A stretch of DNA of 64,000 bases, taken from Chitinophagaceae bacterium C216 (GTDB lineage: Bacteria; Bacteroidota; Bacteroidia; Chitinophagales; Chitinophagaceae). A model generated the notes under the pieces. That model was not told the origin of the DNA and ran no database searches. It saw nothing but the letters and a program-made list of their open reading frames with translations. The first letter of the stretch is position 1, and each line of letters opens with the position of its first letter. Location of the stretch: NCBI GenBank assembly GCA_028485475.2, contig CP144143.1, positions 3,278,127-3,342,126 on the forward strand, written 5' to 3'. Positions 57,061-64,000 of the stretch are shown piece by piece. Both the position numbers and the translations under genes were made by a program.

Positions 57061-58389
57061 ATGAAAAAAGTATTGTTTGCGATTGCGCTCATGGTAACCT
57101 CTACCATGACTATGGCCCAATGGAAAAGTTTATTCAACGGTAAAAATTTAACAGGCTGGAAACAGCTGAACGGAAAAGCCAAGTATGAAGTAAAGAACGG
57201 TACCATTGTAGGTACTACCGTATACGGTGAACCCAACTCTTTTCTGGTTACCGAAAAGGAGTACGACAATTTTGTTTTGGAATTTGAATTCAAGGTAGAC
57301 AGCACTATGAACTCAGGCGTCCAGTTCCGCAGTCTGAGTAAAGCCGATTTTAAAAATGGGCGAGTACATGGATATCAGTTTGAAATCGATCCTTCGGCAC
57401 GTGCTTGGTCAGGTGGCATTTATGACGAAGCCGGACGAGGCTGGCTTTATCCTGTAGAACTTAATCCTTCGGCCAAAACAGCATTTAAACAAGGCCAATG
57501 GAACCGTGGGAAGATCGAATGCATTGGGAACTCCATTCGCACCTGGCTGAACGGTATACCAGTGGCACATTTGATTGACGATGCCATTTCCAAGGGTTTT
57601 ATAGCCCTACAGGTACACTCTATCAACAACAAAAAAGATGAAGGAAGACAGATTAGCTGGCGCAATATCCGAATTAAAACTACCGCGCTGAAACCGGAGC
57701 CACTACAGGGCGTATTTGTTAGAAACACGATACCCAATAATTTGTCCGATGCAGAAAAACAATATGGCATTGAACTTCTTTTCGATGGAAAATCATCTAC
57801 AGGATGGCGCGGTGCATATAAAAATACTTTCCCCGAAAGAGGCTGGGCTATTAATGACGGTATGATTGAGGTGCTTGCACGCGGCAGAGGTGGAGATATC
57901 GTCACCGAAAAAGAGTACAGTGCTTTTATCTTACAATTCGAATTTAAACTCACTGATGGAGCTAACAGTGGTGTAAAATATTTCGTTCCTGAAAGACCAG
58001 ATAAACCTGGTTCTGCGGTAGGACTGGAATACCAAATTCTGGATGACGAAAAACATCCCGATGCAAAAATGGGTAGAAATGGAAATAGAACACTAGCTTC
58101 ATTATACGATCTAATAGCATCAGACCGTGAGCCACGTGCTCGTAAAAAAATAGGCGAATGGAATTTCGGCATGATCAAAGTATTTCCTGACAACCGGGTA
58201 GAACACTGGCTCAATGGCTGGAAAGTATTGAGCTATACACGCGGTTCCCAGGAATTCAAAGATCTAATCGCAATTAGTAAGTATAAAGATTGGGAAAATT
58301 TTGGACTAGCACCTCAAGGTCGTATTCTTTTACAAGATCACAACGATCATGTATCCTTCAGAAGTCTGAAAATTCAAGAACTTAAATAA
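57061..58389 (+). CDS. Secreted tandem DUF1080 protein (3-keto-disaccharide hydrolase-like)
   Basis: The 442-residue protein has a signal peptide (ending MTMAQ) and two DUF1080 domains, about residues 20-205 and 225-440. Each has the concanavalin-like marks: LFNGKNLTGWK, FLVTEKEYDNFVLEFEFKVD, NSGVQFRS in the first; LFDGKSSTGWR, IVTEKEYSAFILQFEFKLTDGANSGVKYF in the second. Some DUF1080 proteins hydrolyse 3-keto-glycosides; others are unassigned. The gene is divergent from an exported oxidoreductase and ends in a terminator. Confidence 0.85.
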   Translation: MKKVLFAIALMVTSTMTMAQWKSLFNGKNLTGWKQLNGKAKYEVKNGTIVGTTVYGEPNSFLVTEKEYDNFVLEFEFKVDSTMNSGVQFRSLSKADFKNGRVHGYQFEIDPSARAWSGGIYDEAGRGWLYPVELNPSAKTAFKQGQWNRGKIECIGNSIRTWLNGIPVAHLIDDAISKGFIALQVHSINNKKDEGRQISWRNIRIKTTALKPEPLQGVFVRNTIPNNLSDAEKQYGIELLFDGKSSTGWRGAYKNTFPERGWAINDGMIEVLARGRGGDIVTEKEYSAFILQFEFKLTDGANSGVKYFVPERPDKPGSAVGLEYQILDDEKHPDAKMGRNGNRTLASLYDLIASDREPRARKKIGEWNFGMIKVFPDNRVEHWLNGWKVLSYTRGSQEFKDLIAISKYKDWENFGLAPQGRILLQDHNDHVSFRSLKIQELK

Positions 58390-58410
58390 TACACTCCTCC
58401 GTATAAAATT

Positions 58411-58445
58411 TAAGCGGGATCTATCACATAGATACATCCCGCTTA
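58411..58445. terminator. Bidirectional intrinsic terminator
   Basis: A perfect 10-bp stem (58411-58420 with 58436-58445) followed by TTTTTATTTTTT on the plus strand ends the DUF1080 gene; it is also just past the convergent gene's stop codon. Confidence 0.85.
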
Positions 58446-58448
58446 TTT

Positions 58449-59192
58449 TTATTTTTTATCCTGAAAACGCTCCCATACTTCATAGATAGGATCGCCCTTG
58501 GAACTTTTTCCGGAGTGTATCCACTTACCGTCATCTAGTTTGCCGTCAAAAGTTAAAGACATTCCAACGCGGCTATCATCTCTGGAGAAAAACTCAATAT
58601 TCTCGGTGTATTTACCATCCTGAAAGCTATAAGTACCACCACCGGTACCGAAAAACTCCCCCGTTTCAACATTGATAGCTGCCCACTGAAAACGGGTCGC
58701 GGTCAATAACTTTAAAGTTCTTCTAGCTCGCAAAGGAATATCCACCATCTGATCGCCTTGTTTTCTTTGCGTAATACGCCAATTACCAGCTAAATGCTTA
58801 TCTCCGCTGTCAATTCGCTTCCAAGTAAAGCTGATGCTGCCATCCATCGTATTTGTGATTAACTCGTTTTCCCTAACAATAAAAGTGTACTCGCGAGTTT
58901 TACCGGCGCTATTTTTGTCGGCGCTGTTAAATTGCACCTGTACCTTCAGCAGCCCGTTCTCAATAGTATAAGGGCCACCAGTAGTGAGAATAAACTTTTT
59001 ATTAGCAAGGTTGTACTGCGTAAACATACAGTATCCATCCTGTACCAACATTATATAATTATCACCATCTTGAGTAAAACTCCACGCACCCTGTAATGCC
59101 TTTTCATTATTGTAATCCTCCTGTCCGCGCATGGACAGCAACAGTACAGTTCCTAATACAAGAAAAATGGCCAAAATGTTTTTCAGTTTCAT
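58449..59192 (-). CDS. Exported protein with two lipocalin-like repeats
   Basis: The start at 59192 (MKLKNILAIFLVLGTVLLLSM) gives a signal or anchor segment; an ATG 11 codons upstream overlaps the preceding gene and is less likely. The remaining 225 residues hold two similar halves, starting LQGAWSFTQDGDNYIMLVQDG and LAGNWRITQRKQGDQMVD, each ending with a GGxY beta segment (TTGGPYTIENG and GTGGGTYSFQDGKYTENIEFF). The second half resembles the DUF4488/lipocalin-like family. No activity is known. It follows the aldo/keto reductase gene on the same strand. Confidence 0.65.
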   Translation of the reverse strand: MKLKNILAIFLVLGTVLLLSMRGQEDYNNEKALQGAWSFTQDGDNYIMLVQDGYCMFTQYNLANKKFILTTGGPYTIENGLLKVQVQFNSADKNSAGKTREYTFIVRENELITNTMDGSISFTWKRIDSGDKHLAGNWRITQRKQGDQMVDIPLRARRTLKLLTATRFQWAAINVETGEFFGTGGGTYSFQDGKYTENIEFFSRDDSRVGMSLTFDGKLDDGKWIHSGKSSKGDPIYEVWERFQDKK

Positions 59193-59221
59193 ATACAAGC
59201 ATTTTAATGATAAAAAAATAA

Positions 59222-60217
59222 TCAACTTTCTTTTAATATCTGTTCAATTTGCTCAAGTTCTGATTTTTCAAAATGTGTATTATTAAGACATCCTAGTGAA
59301 TCTTTTAACTGAGTAGCGCTGCTCGCACCTACAAGCACAGACGTCACACGTTTATCCTTCAATAACCATGCTAAAGCCATCTGAGCTAGTGTCTGTCCTC
59401 GGTTTTGTGCTAGTTCATTCAGTTTTTGAATTTGTAGCAGACGTTCTTTAGTTATATCTTCTTTTTTTAAGAAGCCATGCGCCTTGGCCGCACGTGAATT
59501 TTTAGGTATGCCTTTTAAATATTTGTTGGTAAGCAATCCTTGTGCTAATGGAGAAAAGGGAATGCAACCTACACCTTCTTTCTCTAACAAACTCAATAGA
59601 CCATCTTCTACCCAACGCTCAAACATAGAGTATTTAGGTTGATGAATAAGACAAGGAGTGCCCATCTTACGCAATAAGTTAATAGCTTTTTTAGCTTCAG
59701 GCACTCTATAATTAGATAAGCCAACATATAAGGCTTTTCCCTGCCGCACAATGAGGTCCAATGCTCCTATAGTTTCTTCTAACGGTATTTGAGGATCTGG
59801 CCGATGATGATAAAAGATGTCCACATAATCCAGCTTCATGCGCTTGAGACTTTGATCCAGACTGCTCACCAGATATTTTTTCGACCCCCAATCCCCGTAA
59901 GGTCCCGGCCACATAGTATAACCTGCCTTTGTTGATATTATTAGTTCATCTCGATGATGTTTAAAATCACTGTGAAGAATCTTCCCAAAATTCACTTCGG
60001 CACTTCCAGGAGGAGGCCCATAGTTATTGGCTAGATCAAAATGTGTAATCCCGTTGTCGAATGCAGTATGTAAAGTTTTACGATAAACCTTCACATCATC
60101 CACATCTCCGAAATTATGCCATAATCCTAATGAGATTGCTGGTAGTAACAGGCCGGATCTACCACAGCGCCTGTATTCCATATTATCGTAACGTTTTTGA
60201 GAAAACTTTATTGCCAT
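59222..60217 (-). CDS. Aldo/keto reductase of the YghZ/GPR type
   Basis: The 331-residue NADPH enzyme resembles E. coli YghZ, an L-glyceraldehyde 3-phosphate reductase: MEYRRCGRSGLLLPAISLGLWHNFG, ITHFDLANNYGPPPGSAE with the catalytic Tyr, STKAGYTM with Lys, and VDIFYHHRPDP with His. The extra N-terminal MAIKFSQKRYDN also resembles YghZ, which supports the start at 60217. Substrate is probably a reactive aldehyde; the exact one is not fixed by sequence. Confidence 0.88.
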   Translation of the reverse strand: MAIKFSQKRYDNMEYRRCGRSGLLLPAISLGLWHNFGDVDDVKVYRKTLHTAFDNGITHFDLANNYGPPPGSAEVNFGKILHSDFKHHRDELIISTKAGYTMWPGPYGDWGSKKYLVSSLDQSLKRMKLDYVDIFYHHRPDPQIPLEETIGALDLIVRQGKALYVGLSNYRVPEAKKAINLLRKMGTPCLIHQPKYSMFERWVEDGLLSLLEKEGVGCIPFSPLAQGLLTNKYLKGIPKNSRAAKAHGFLKKEDITKERLLQIQKLNELAQNRGQTLAQMALAWLLKDKRVTSVLVGASSATQLKDSLGCLNNTHFEKSELEQIEQILKES

Positions 60218-60245
60218 AACAAGCTCTTTAATTATTTCGCTTTTA

Positions 60246-61628
60246 TTACTTCAGATGATCTAAAACTCTATACATTTTACGTACTAACGTAGTTGCACTT
60301 TTACTGTAATTATTTACTAATATGGCAAAAATATACTCCTTACCTGCTTTTGATTGGTGATACCCCGCAAAACCTTTTACCCGATTGATAGTACCGCTTT
60401 TCATTTTCATATCATTATACACCGGCATTCCTTCATAGAATTCTTTGAACCACGGGCGCTCTTTTGCATATTTCAGTACCATAACCTCAGCATGAGCCGT
60501 TACTCTGTTCTGTGGGGATAAGCCAGAACCGTCATATAAATGCAATTCTTCTTTATCAATGCCTTTATCGACCCAATGTTGCTGTAGCACCTCAATACCC
60601 TCCGAAGTACTAGCTTTACCTTTCACTTTTAAAGCAATAGTACGTAGCAGGGCTTCTCCATACAGATTAATGCTCTTCCTCAAAAACCAATAAATAATTT
60701 CTGATAGTTGAGGTGAAGTATGTGTATAAATCCAATTCACATTTTCTTGCTCCGGGATATTTACTTCCACCTTATTGTTTTTTACTATTGCAATATCTTT
60801 AATTACATCGATAACAGTTTTTGCAAACTGCCCTGCAGGATCATATATCGATCCTGAAACAGTAAAATTATTTTCTCCTAGAGGAATCGTGCCTCTTAAT
60901 TCACTATAGCGTTTGCCTTTAGATGGATAATAAAGAGCAGAACGGTCGCCAGTACCCTTGCCTGCGGCAGAGGCTTTAGATACTATTGTATAATCATACA
61001 GATAAGGGATCGTTTTTACTATAGTTACGGCATCTCCGATGCGAGGTCCGGATTTCAGTATGACGTCAAACTGATTCTCCCTCCAGTTCAACCCTTGTGC
61101 ACCGGCACCATAATACTGACCTATATCTTCCCATATCCAGCCGCCCGGGATATCATCATCGGCTTCCCAATCGGTAGTATTAATCATTACAGATTCAAAA
61201 CTTTTTACTCCTGATGCCCTTACTGCCTCTTTAATACGTCCCAGAATAAGACTATCCTTTGTTTCTTTCCAGCGCCAGCTACCAAACGTGGGGTCGCCAC
61301 TAGCCTGAATATAAAGATGATGACCACTATGAGTAGATATAATTCCCACTTTGGTTTGATAAGTATAATCCTTTCCTAAAATATCAAAAGCTGTAGCTGC
61401 AGTAATAACTTTAAGGGTTGAGGCCGTTGCTAACCCTTTGTAAGCATTATGTGTATATACAGTTTTGCCTGTTACTGCATCCACTACATGTAAAGCCGCA
61501 GTAGCATATTTCAATTGTTCGTCTTTATTAAACTCTTCCATAGCTGCTGCCAATTTGGTAGAAACCTGTGCCAGCACAGCATTTCCCAACATCAGCAATA
61601 GCAATAACAACCCATTTCTTTTTTTCAT
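60246..61628 (-). CDS. dacB: D-alanyl-D-alanine carboxypeptidase/endopeptidase (PBP4, S13)
   Basis: The enzyme trims or opens peptidoglycan cross-links in the periplasm. The 460-residue precursor has a signal peptide (ending AVLAQ) and the three active-site motifs of the family: STLK with Ser70 and Lys73, the SxN-type box in YDGSGLSPQNRV, and the KSG box in MKMKSGTINRVKG. A large inserted domain between motifs 1 and 2 is normal for the S13 class. It lies 28 bases upstream of the aldo/keto reductase gene and 20 bases after the propeller gene on the same strand. Confidence 0.92.
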   Translation of the reverse strand: MKKRNGLLLLLLMLGNAVLAQVSTKLAAAMEEFNKDEQLKYATAALHVVDAVTGKTVYTHNAYKGLATASTLKVITAATAFDILGKDYTYQTKVGIISTHSGHHLYIQASGDPTFGSWRWKETKDSLILGRIKEAVRASGVKSFESVMINTTDWEADDDIPGGWIWEDIGQYYGAGAQGLNWRENQFDVILKSGPRIGDAVTIVKTIPYLYDYTIVSKASAAGKGTGDRSALYYPSKGKRYSELRGTIPLGENNFTVSGSIYDPAGQFAKTVIDVIKDIAIVKNNKVEVNIPEQENVNWIYTHTSPQLSEIIYWFLRKSINLYGEALLRTIALKVKGKASTSEGIEVLQQHWVDKGIDKEELHLYDGSGLSPQNRVTAHAEVMVLKYAKERPWFKEFYEGMPVYNDMKMKSGTINRVKGFAGYHQSKAGKEYIFAILVNNYSKSATTLVRKMYRVLDHLK

Positions 61629-61648
61629 TGGATATTTATTTTATGTAC

Positions 61649-62527
61649 TTACTCTATAACTCTGGCTTTATACACTTTTATATTAGGTAGAAGAATTGCA
61701 ACATCAGGATTTTTAATCCGCACATGATAAGCCCACCAGCTTTTTTCTGCTTGTGTATAGATAAGTCTTTTTTTGCGTTTATTGTAATTCACAGATTTCA
61801 CGTTATGTTGATCAGCCAAAAGATCAAAGACTGTGAATTTTTCTTTCTTAATGTCAAAAAGATATACGTTATCATGTGTAGTGATTAGCATGAAATTGTC
61901 GTCGATAGCATACAAATCATGCCCTCCTTCGCTGGGAAGCTTCCAACTTTTTTCTAAAGTAAGGCTTGCATGCATTGTTTTTGCATCCTTCAACTGATAA
62001 CATCTTAAGACATCGAAGCCCAATGCGAATACCCTCTTACGCCTTTTATTCCATACAACTCCGTGGCCTGAATACAACGAATCCTTGTACAATACTTTCT
62101 CCGGTTCACTTACATCATACAGCTCAATACTATTGCCTTTTCTATGTGTTGAAAGCGCAACAGCTATTTTATTTCCTGGTAATGGTGCTGCCGAATGTGC
62201 CATAGGGGCATATGCATAGAATAATATCTTTTTAGTGGCTACGTCCAGTAATACTACACCTCCGCTAGATGAGGTAAGCAACAATTTTTTACCCTTCTCC
62301 AACGATTTACATTCATCTAGTGGAAATAACCATTTCTGGTATTGCTGAGGAATACTAGCAGCTTCGGATACCTGCCAACGCCACTTGATAACTGTATCTC
62401 CTTTCTCTGCCTCCTTTCCATCTAGTATCACTACCTTATCATCGCCGCATACTACAATATCGTATTGAGCCGAGGCTTGCAACACTATGATAAACAATAA
62501 GAAAATGAGGAGAGAATATAATTTCAT
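61649..62527 (-). CDS. Secreted beta-propeller-like protein of unknown role
   Basis: The 292-residue protein has a signal peptide (ending QASAQ) and then repeated beta segments with the pattern of a small propeller: YDIVVCGDDKVVILDG, VIKWRWQVSEAASIP, GVVLLDVATKKILFYAYAP, SIELYDVSEPEKVLY and DDNFMLITTHDNVYLFDIKKEK. It resembles the DUF6528 group found in Bacteroidota, though I give that name from memory. No catalytic residues are recognised. It is first of a same-strand run with dacB and the aldo/keto reductase. Confidence 0.65.
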   Translation of the reverse strand: MKLYSLLIFLLFIIVLQASAQYDIVVCGDDKVVILDGKEAEKGDTVIKWRWQVSEAASIPQQYQKWLFPLDECKSLEKGKKLLLTSSSGGVVLLDVATKKILFYAYAPMAHSAAPLPGNKIAVALSTHRKGNSIELYDVSEPEKVLYKDSLYSGHGVVWNKRRKRVFALGFDVLRCYQLKDAKTMHASLTLEKSWKLPSEGGHDLYAIDDNFMLITTHDNVYLFDIKKEKFTVFDLLADQHNVKSVNYNKRKKRLIYTQAEKSWWAYHVRIKNPDVAILLPNIKVYKARVIE

Positions 62528-62609
62528 AATGAATGAAGTTATTACAGTAATTTAATTTTTTGTTATCCCTATTTCAAAGATATTTGTTATTGAAACAATT
62601 ACCTGTAAA

Positions 62610-63887
62610 ATGAATGAAATAAACGCCTCCATCATTACTATCGGTGATGAGCTATTGATTGGACAAACCATCGACACCAATAGTGCTTTTCTTGGACAAG
62701 AGCTTAATAAGATAGGTATTTGGGTGAAGCGTCGCGTGGCAGTGGGGGATGTATATGATGATATTTGGAAGGCATTAGATGAAGAACGCAAGTATTCTAG
62801 ACTTATTATTCTTACCGGAGGCTTAGGGCCAACCGCTGATGACATTACGAAACCACTTTTATGTGATTATTTTAAAACGCGCTTAGTAAGAAACGAAGCC
62901 GTATTGCAACATATACATGACCTTTATGTAAAAGTATATAAGAGAAAAGCATATCTCACTGAGGAGAATAAAAAGCAGGCAGATTTGCCTGAAAACTGTA
63001 CCATACTACATAACGCTTATGGTTCGGCTTCGGGGATGTGGTTTGAAGATAAAAATGCCCATGGCGATCCCATCGTTTTTATTTCCTTACCTGGTGTGCC
63101 TTATGAGATGAAAAAGATATTTGTAGACGAAGCTATTCCCAGAATCTTGCAAACATTCGGGGGCTATGCGGTAGTACATAAGGTCCTGGCGACTTTCGGA
63201 TTGGGAGAAACTTTAATTGCTGAAAAAATTGCATCCATAGAAAAGCAGTTACCTTCTCATATTAAATTAGCTTATCTACCGGGATACGGACAGGTAAAAT
63301 TAAGATTGACAGGTAAGGGACTGAACAAGGAATTACTGGAGCAGGAAATCTTACCCTATTATGAGCAAATACAAACTTTACTAGAAGATATCACTATTGC
63401 CAACAACGATGATACGTTACAGATAATTATAGGCAAGCTGTTACAACAACAAAAGAAAACCCTAGCCACAGCAGAAAGCTGCACAGGAGGTTATATTGCT
63501 CACCTCATCACTAGTGTTCCTAAATCGTCGTCACATTTTAATGGGGCTGCAGTGGTTTACAACAATGATATTAAAGAGAAAATATTAGGTGTAAGTCATG
63601 AAACACTCCAGACAGAAGGCGCAGTTAGTGAAGCTACAGCACGACAAATGGTGGCGGGAGCTTTAAAACAATTTGATGCCGATTATGCAGTAGCCACAAC
63701 GGGCATTTTAGGGCCTCCTACAGAAAACGACGAAAAACCAGTAGGCACTGTATGGATAGCCGCGGGAAACAAAGATGAAATTATAAGCAAATTGTTGAAT
63801 TTAGGTTATGATAGAGAGCGTAATATTGAAGCGGCGGCCTTACAAGCATTAAATCTACTCCGAAAATTTATTATAAGTCACGGTTAA
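62610..63887 (+). CDS. cinA: CinA-like protein (NMN/ADP-ribose pyrophosphatase plus NMN deamidase domains)
   Basis: The 425-residue protein has the N-terminal molybdopterin-binding-like (COG1058) domain, with ASIITIGDELLIGQTIDTNSAFL and LTGGLGPTADDITKP, and the C-terminal PncC-type nicotinamide-mononucleotide amidohydrolase domain (residues about 265-425) with TAESCTGGYIAHLITSVPKSS and VVYNNDIKEKILGVS. Full-length CinA recycles pyridine nucleotides in the cytoplasm; a competence role applies only in some species. The ATG start at 62610 fits the family. The last 113 bases of the window after it hold nothing I recognise. Confidence 0.93.
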   Translation: MNEINASIITIGDELLIGQTIDTNSAFLGQELNKIGIWVKRRVAVGDVYDDIWKALDEERKYSRLIILTGGLGPTADDITKPLLCDYFKTRLVRNEAVLQHIHDLYVKVYKRKAYLTEENKKQADLPENCTILHNAYGSASGMWFEDKNAHGDPIVFISLPGVPYEMKKIFVDEAIPRILQTFGGYAVVHKVLATFGLGETLIAEKIASIEKQLPSHIKLAYLPGYGQVKLRLTGKGLNKELLEQEILPYYEQIQTLLEDITIANNDDTLQIIIGKLLQQQKKTLATAESCTGGYIAHLITSVPKSSSHFNGAAVVYNNDIKEKILGVSHETLQTEGAVSEATARQMVAGALKQFDADYAVATTGILGPPTENDEKPVGTVWIAAGNKDEIISKLLNLGYDRERNIEAAALQALNLLRKFIISHG

Positions 63888-64000
63888 AGAAACTTGGAAT
63901 TAGGGCACTTTCATTCTAAGAGATATCATCTATCTTATTTAAGGAGATAGTAGTGAAATTTTATTGCCTCTGAATTATAGATTTTTTAAGAGATAGAAAA

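Noticed and set aside
57447..58214. 255-codon frame antisense to the DUF1080 gene
   Set aside because: Shadow of the tandem DUF1080 coding sequence; composition is Ser/Pro-rich noise.
1..64000. CRISPR arrays, tRNA genes, rRNA genes, prophage or insertion sequences
   Set aside because: No repeat-spacer pattern, cloverleaf, transposase or phage gene was recognised on either strand.

Overview
The window looks like a chromosome segment of a Bacteroidota bacterium, most probably a member of Chitinophagaceae or a close relative. The reasons are two SusC/SusD outer-membrane uptake systems, promoter-like TAnnTTTG boxes in front of housekeeping genes, a three-gene quinone-linked succinate dehydrogenase with a single-chain cytochrome b, a bifunctional ThrA in a thrABC operon, and many small lipoproteins and secreted proteins. 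No tRNA, rRNA, CRISPR array, prophage or insertion sequence was seen. The taxonomic call is inference from gene content.

Bases 1-12.5 kb are mostly housekeeping: the 5' part of valS, a WYL-type regulator with a DinB-fold protein, sdhCAB, a small conserved unknown gene and thrABC. A short ORF in front of thrA encodes a 27-residue peptide with 13 Thr and 3 Ile, a threonine-operon leader peptide in all but name, with two hairpins in its RNA.

Bases 12.5-29.5 kb form a polysaccharide utilization locus on the minus strand. It reads susC, susD, a fasciclin-domain lipoprotein, a DUF5007-like lipoprotein and an unknown lipoprotein, then a LacI-family regulator, then three glycoside-hydrolase genes (GH63-like, GH127, and a TIM-barrel enzyme fused to a SUMF1 domain). 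The same 27-bp palindrome sits in front of each half, so the LacI protein probably controls both. Three of these genes are broken: susC by a one-base deletion, the GH63-like gene by a one-base deletion, and the GH-SUMF1 gene by an in-frame TAG. No comparable lesion was noticed elsewhere in the window. Next to it (29.6-35.7 kb) lies a complete L-rhamnose operon, rhaT, aldolase-dehydrogenase fusion, rhaI, rhaB, so the sugar released by the locus may include rhamnose.

Bases 35.8-39.0 kb hold an acyltransferase and fusA. Bases 39.65-48.4 kb hold the most interesting unit: one tight operon of SusC, SusD, a lipoprotein cyanophycinase, an isoaspartyl peptidase lipoprotein, a second secreted cyanophycinase and a PKD plus beta-propeller lipoprotein. 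This looks like a dedicated system to capture and digest cyanophycin or similar beta-Asp-Arg polymers. Its 5' region contains a palindrome, a 15-codon ORF with three Arg codons and an intrinsic terminator, which suggests attenuation. Convergent to it is an arginine decarboxylase gene.

Bases 50-64 kb are again mixed: rpmI-rplT with a structured leader, an acyltransferase 3, a membrane-anchored HU-like protein, a DoxX/thioesterase/M50 protease run, a VOC protein, a divergent oxidoreductase and tandem DUF1080 pair, then lipocalin-like, aldo/keto reductase, PBP4 and propeller genes, and finally cinA.
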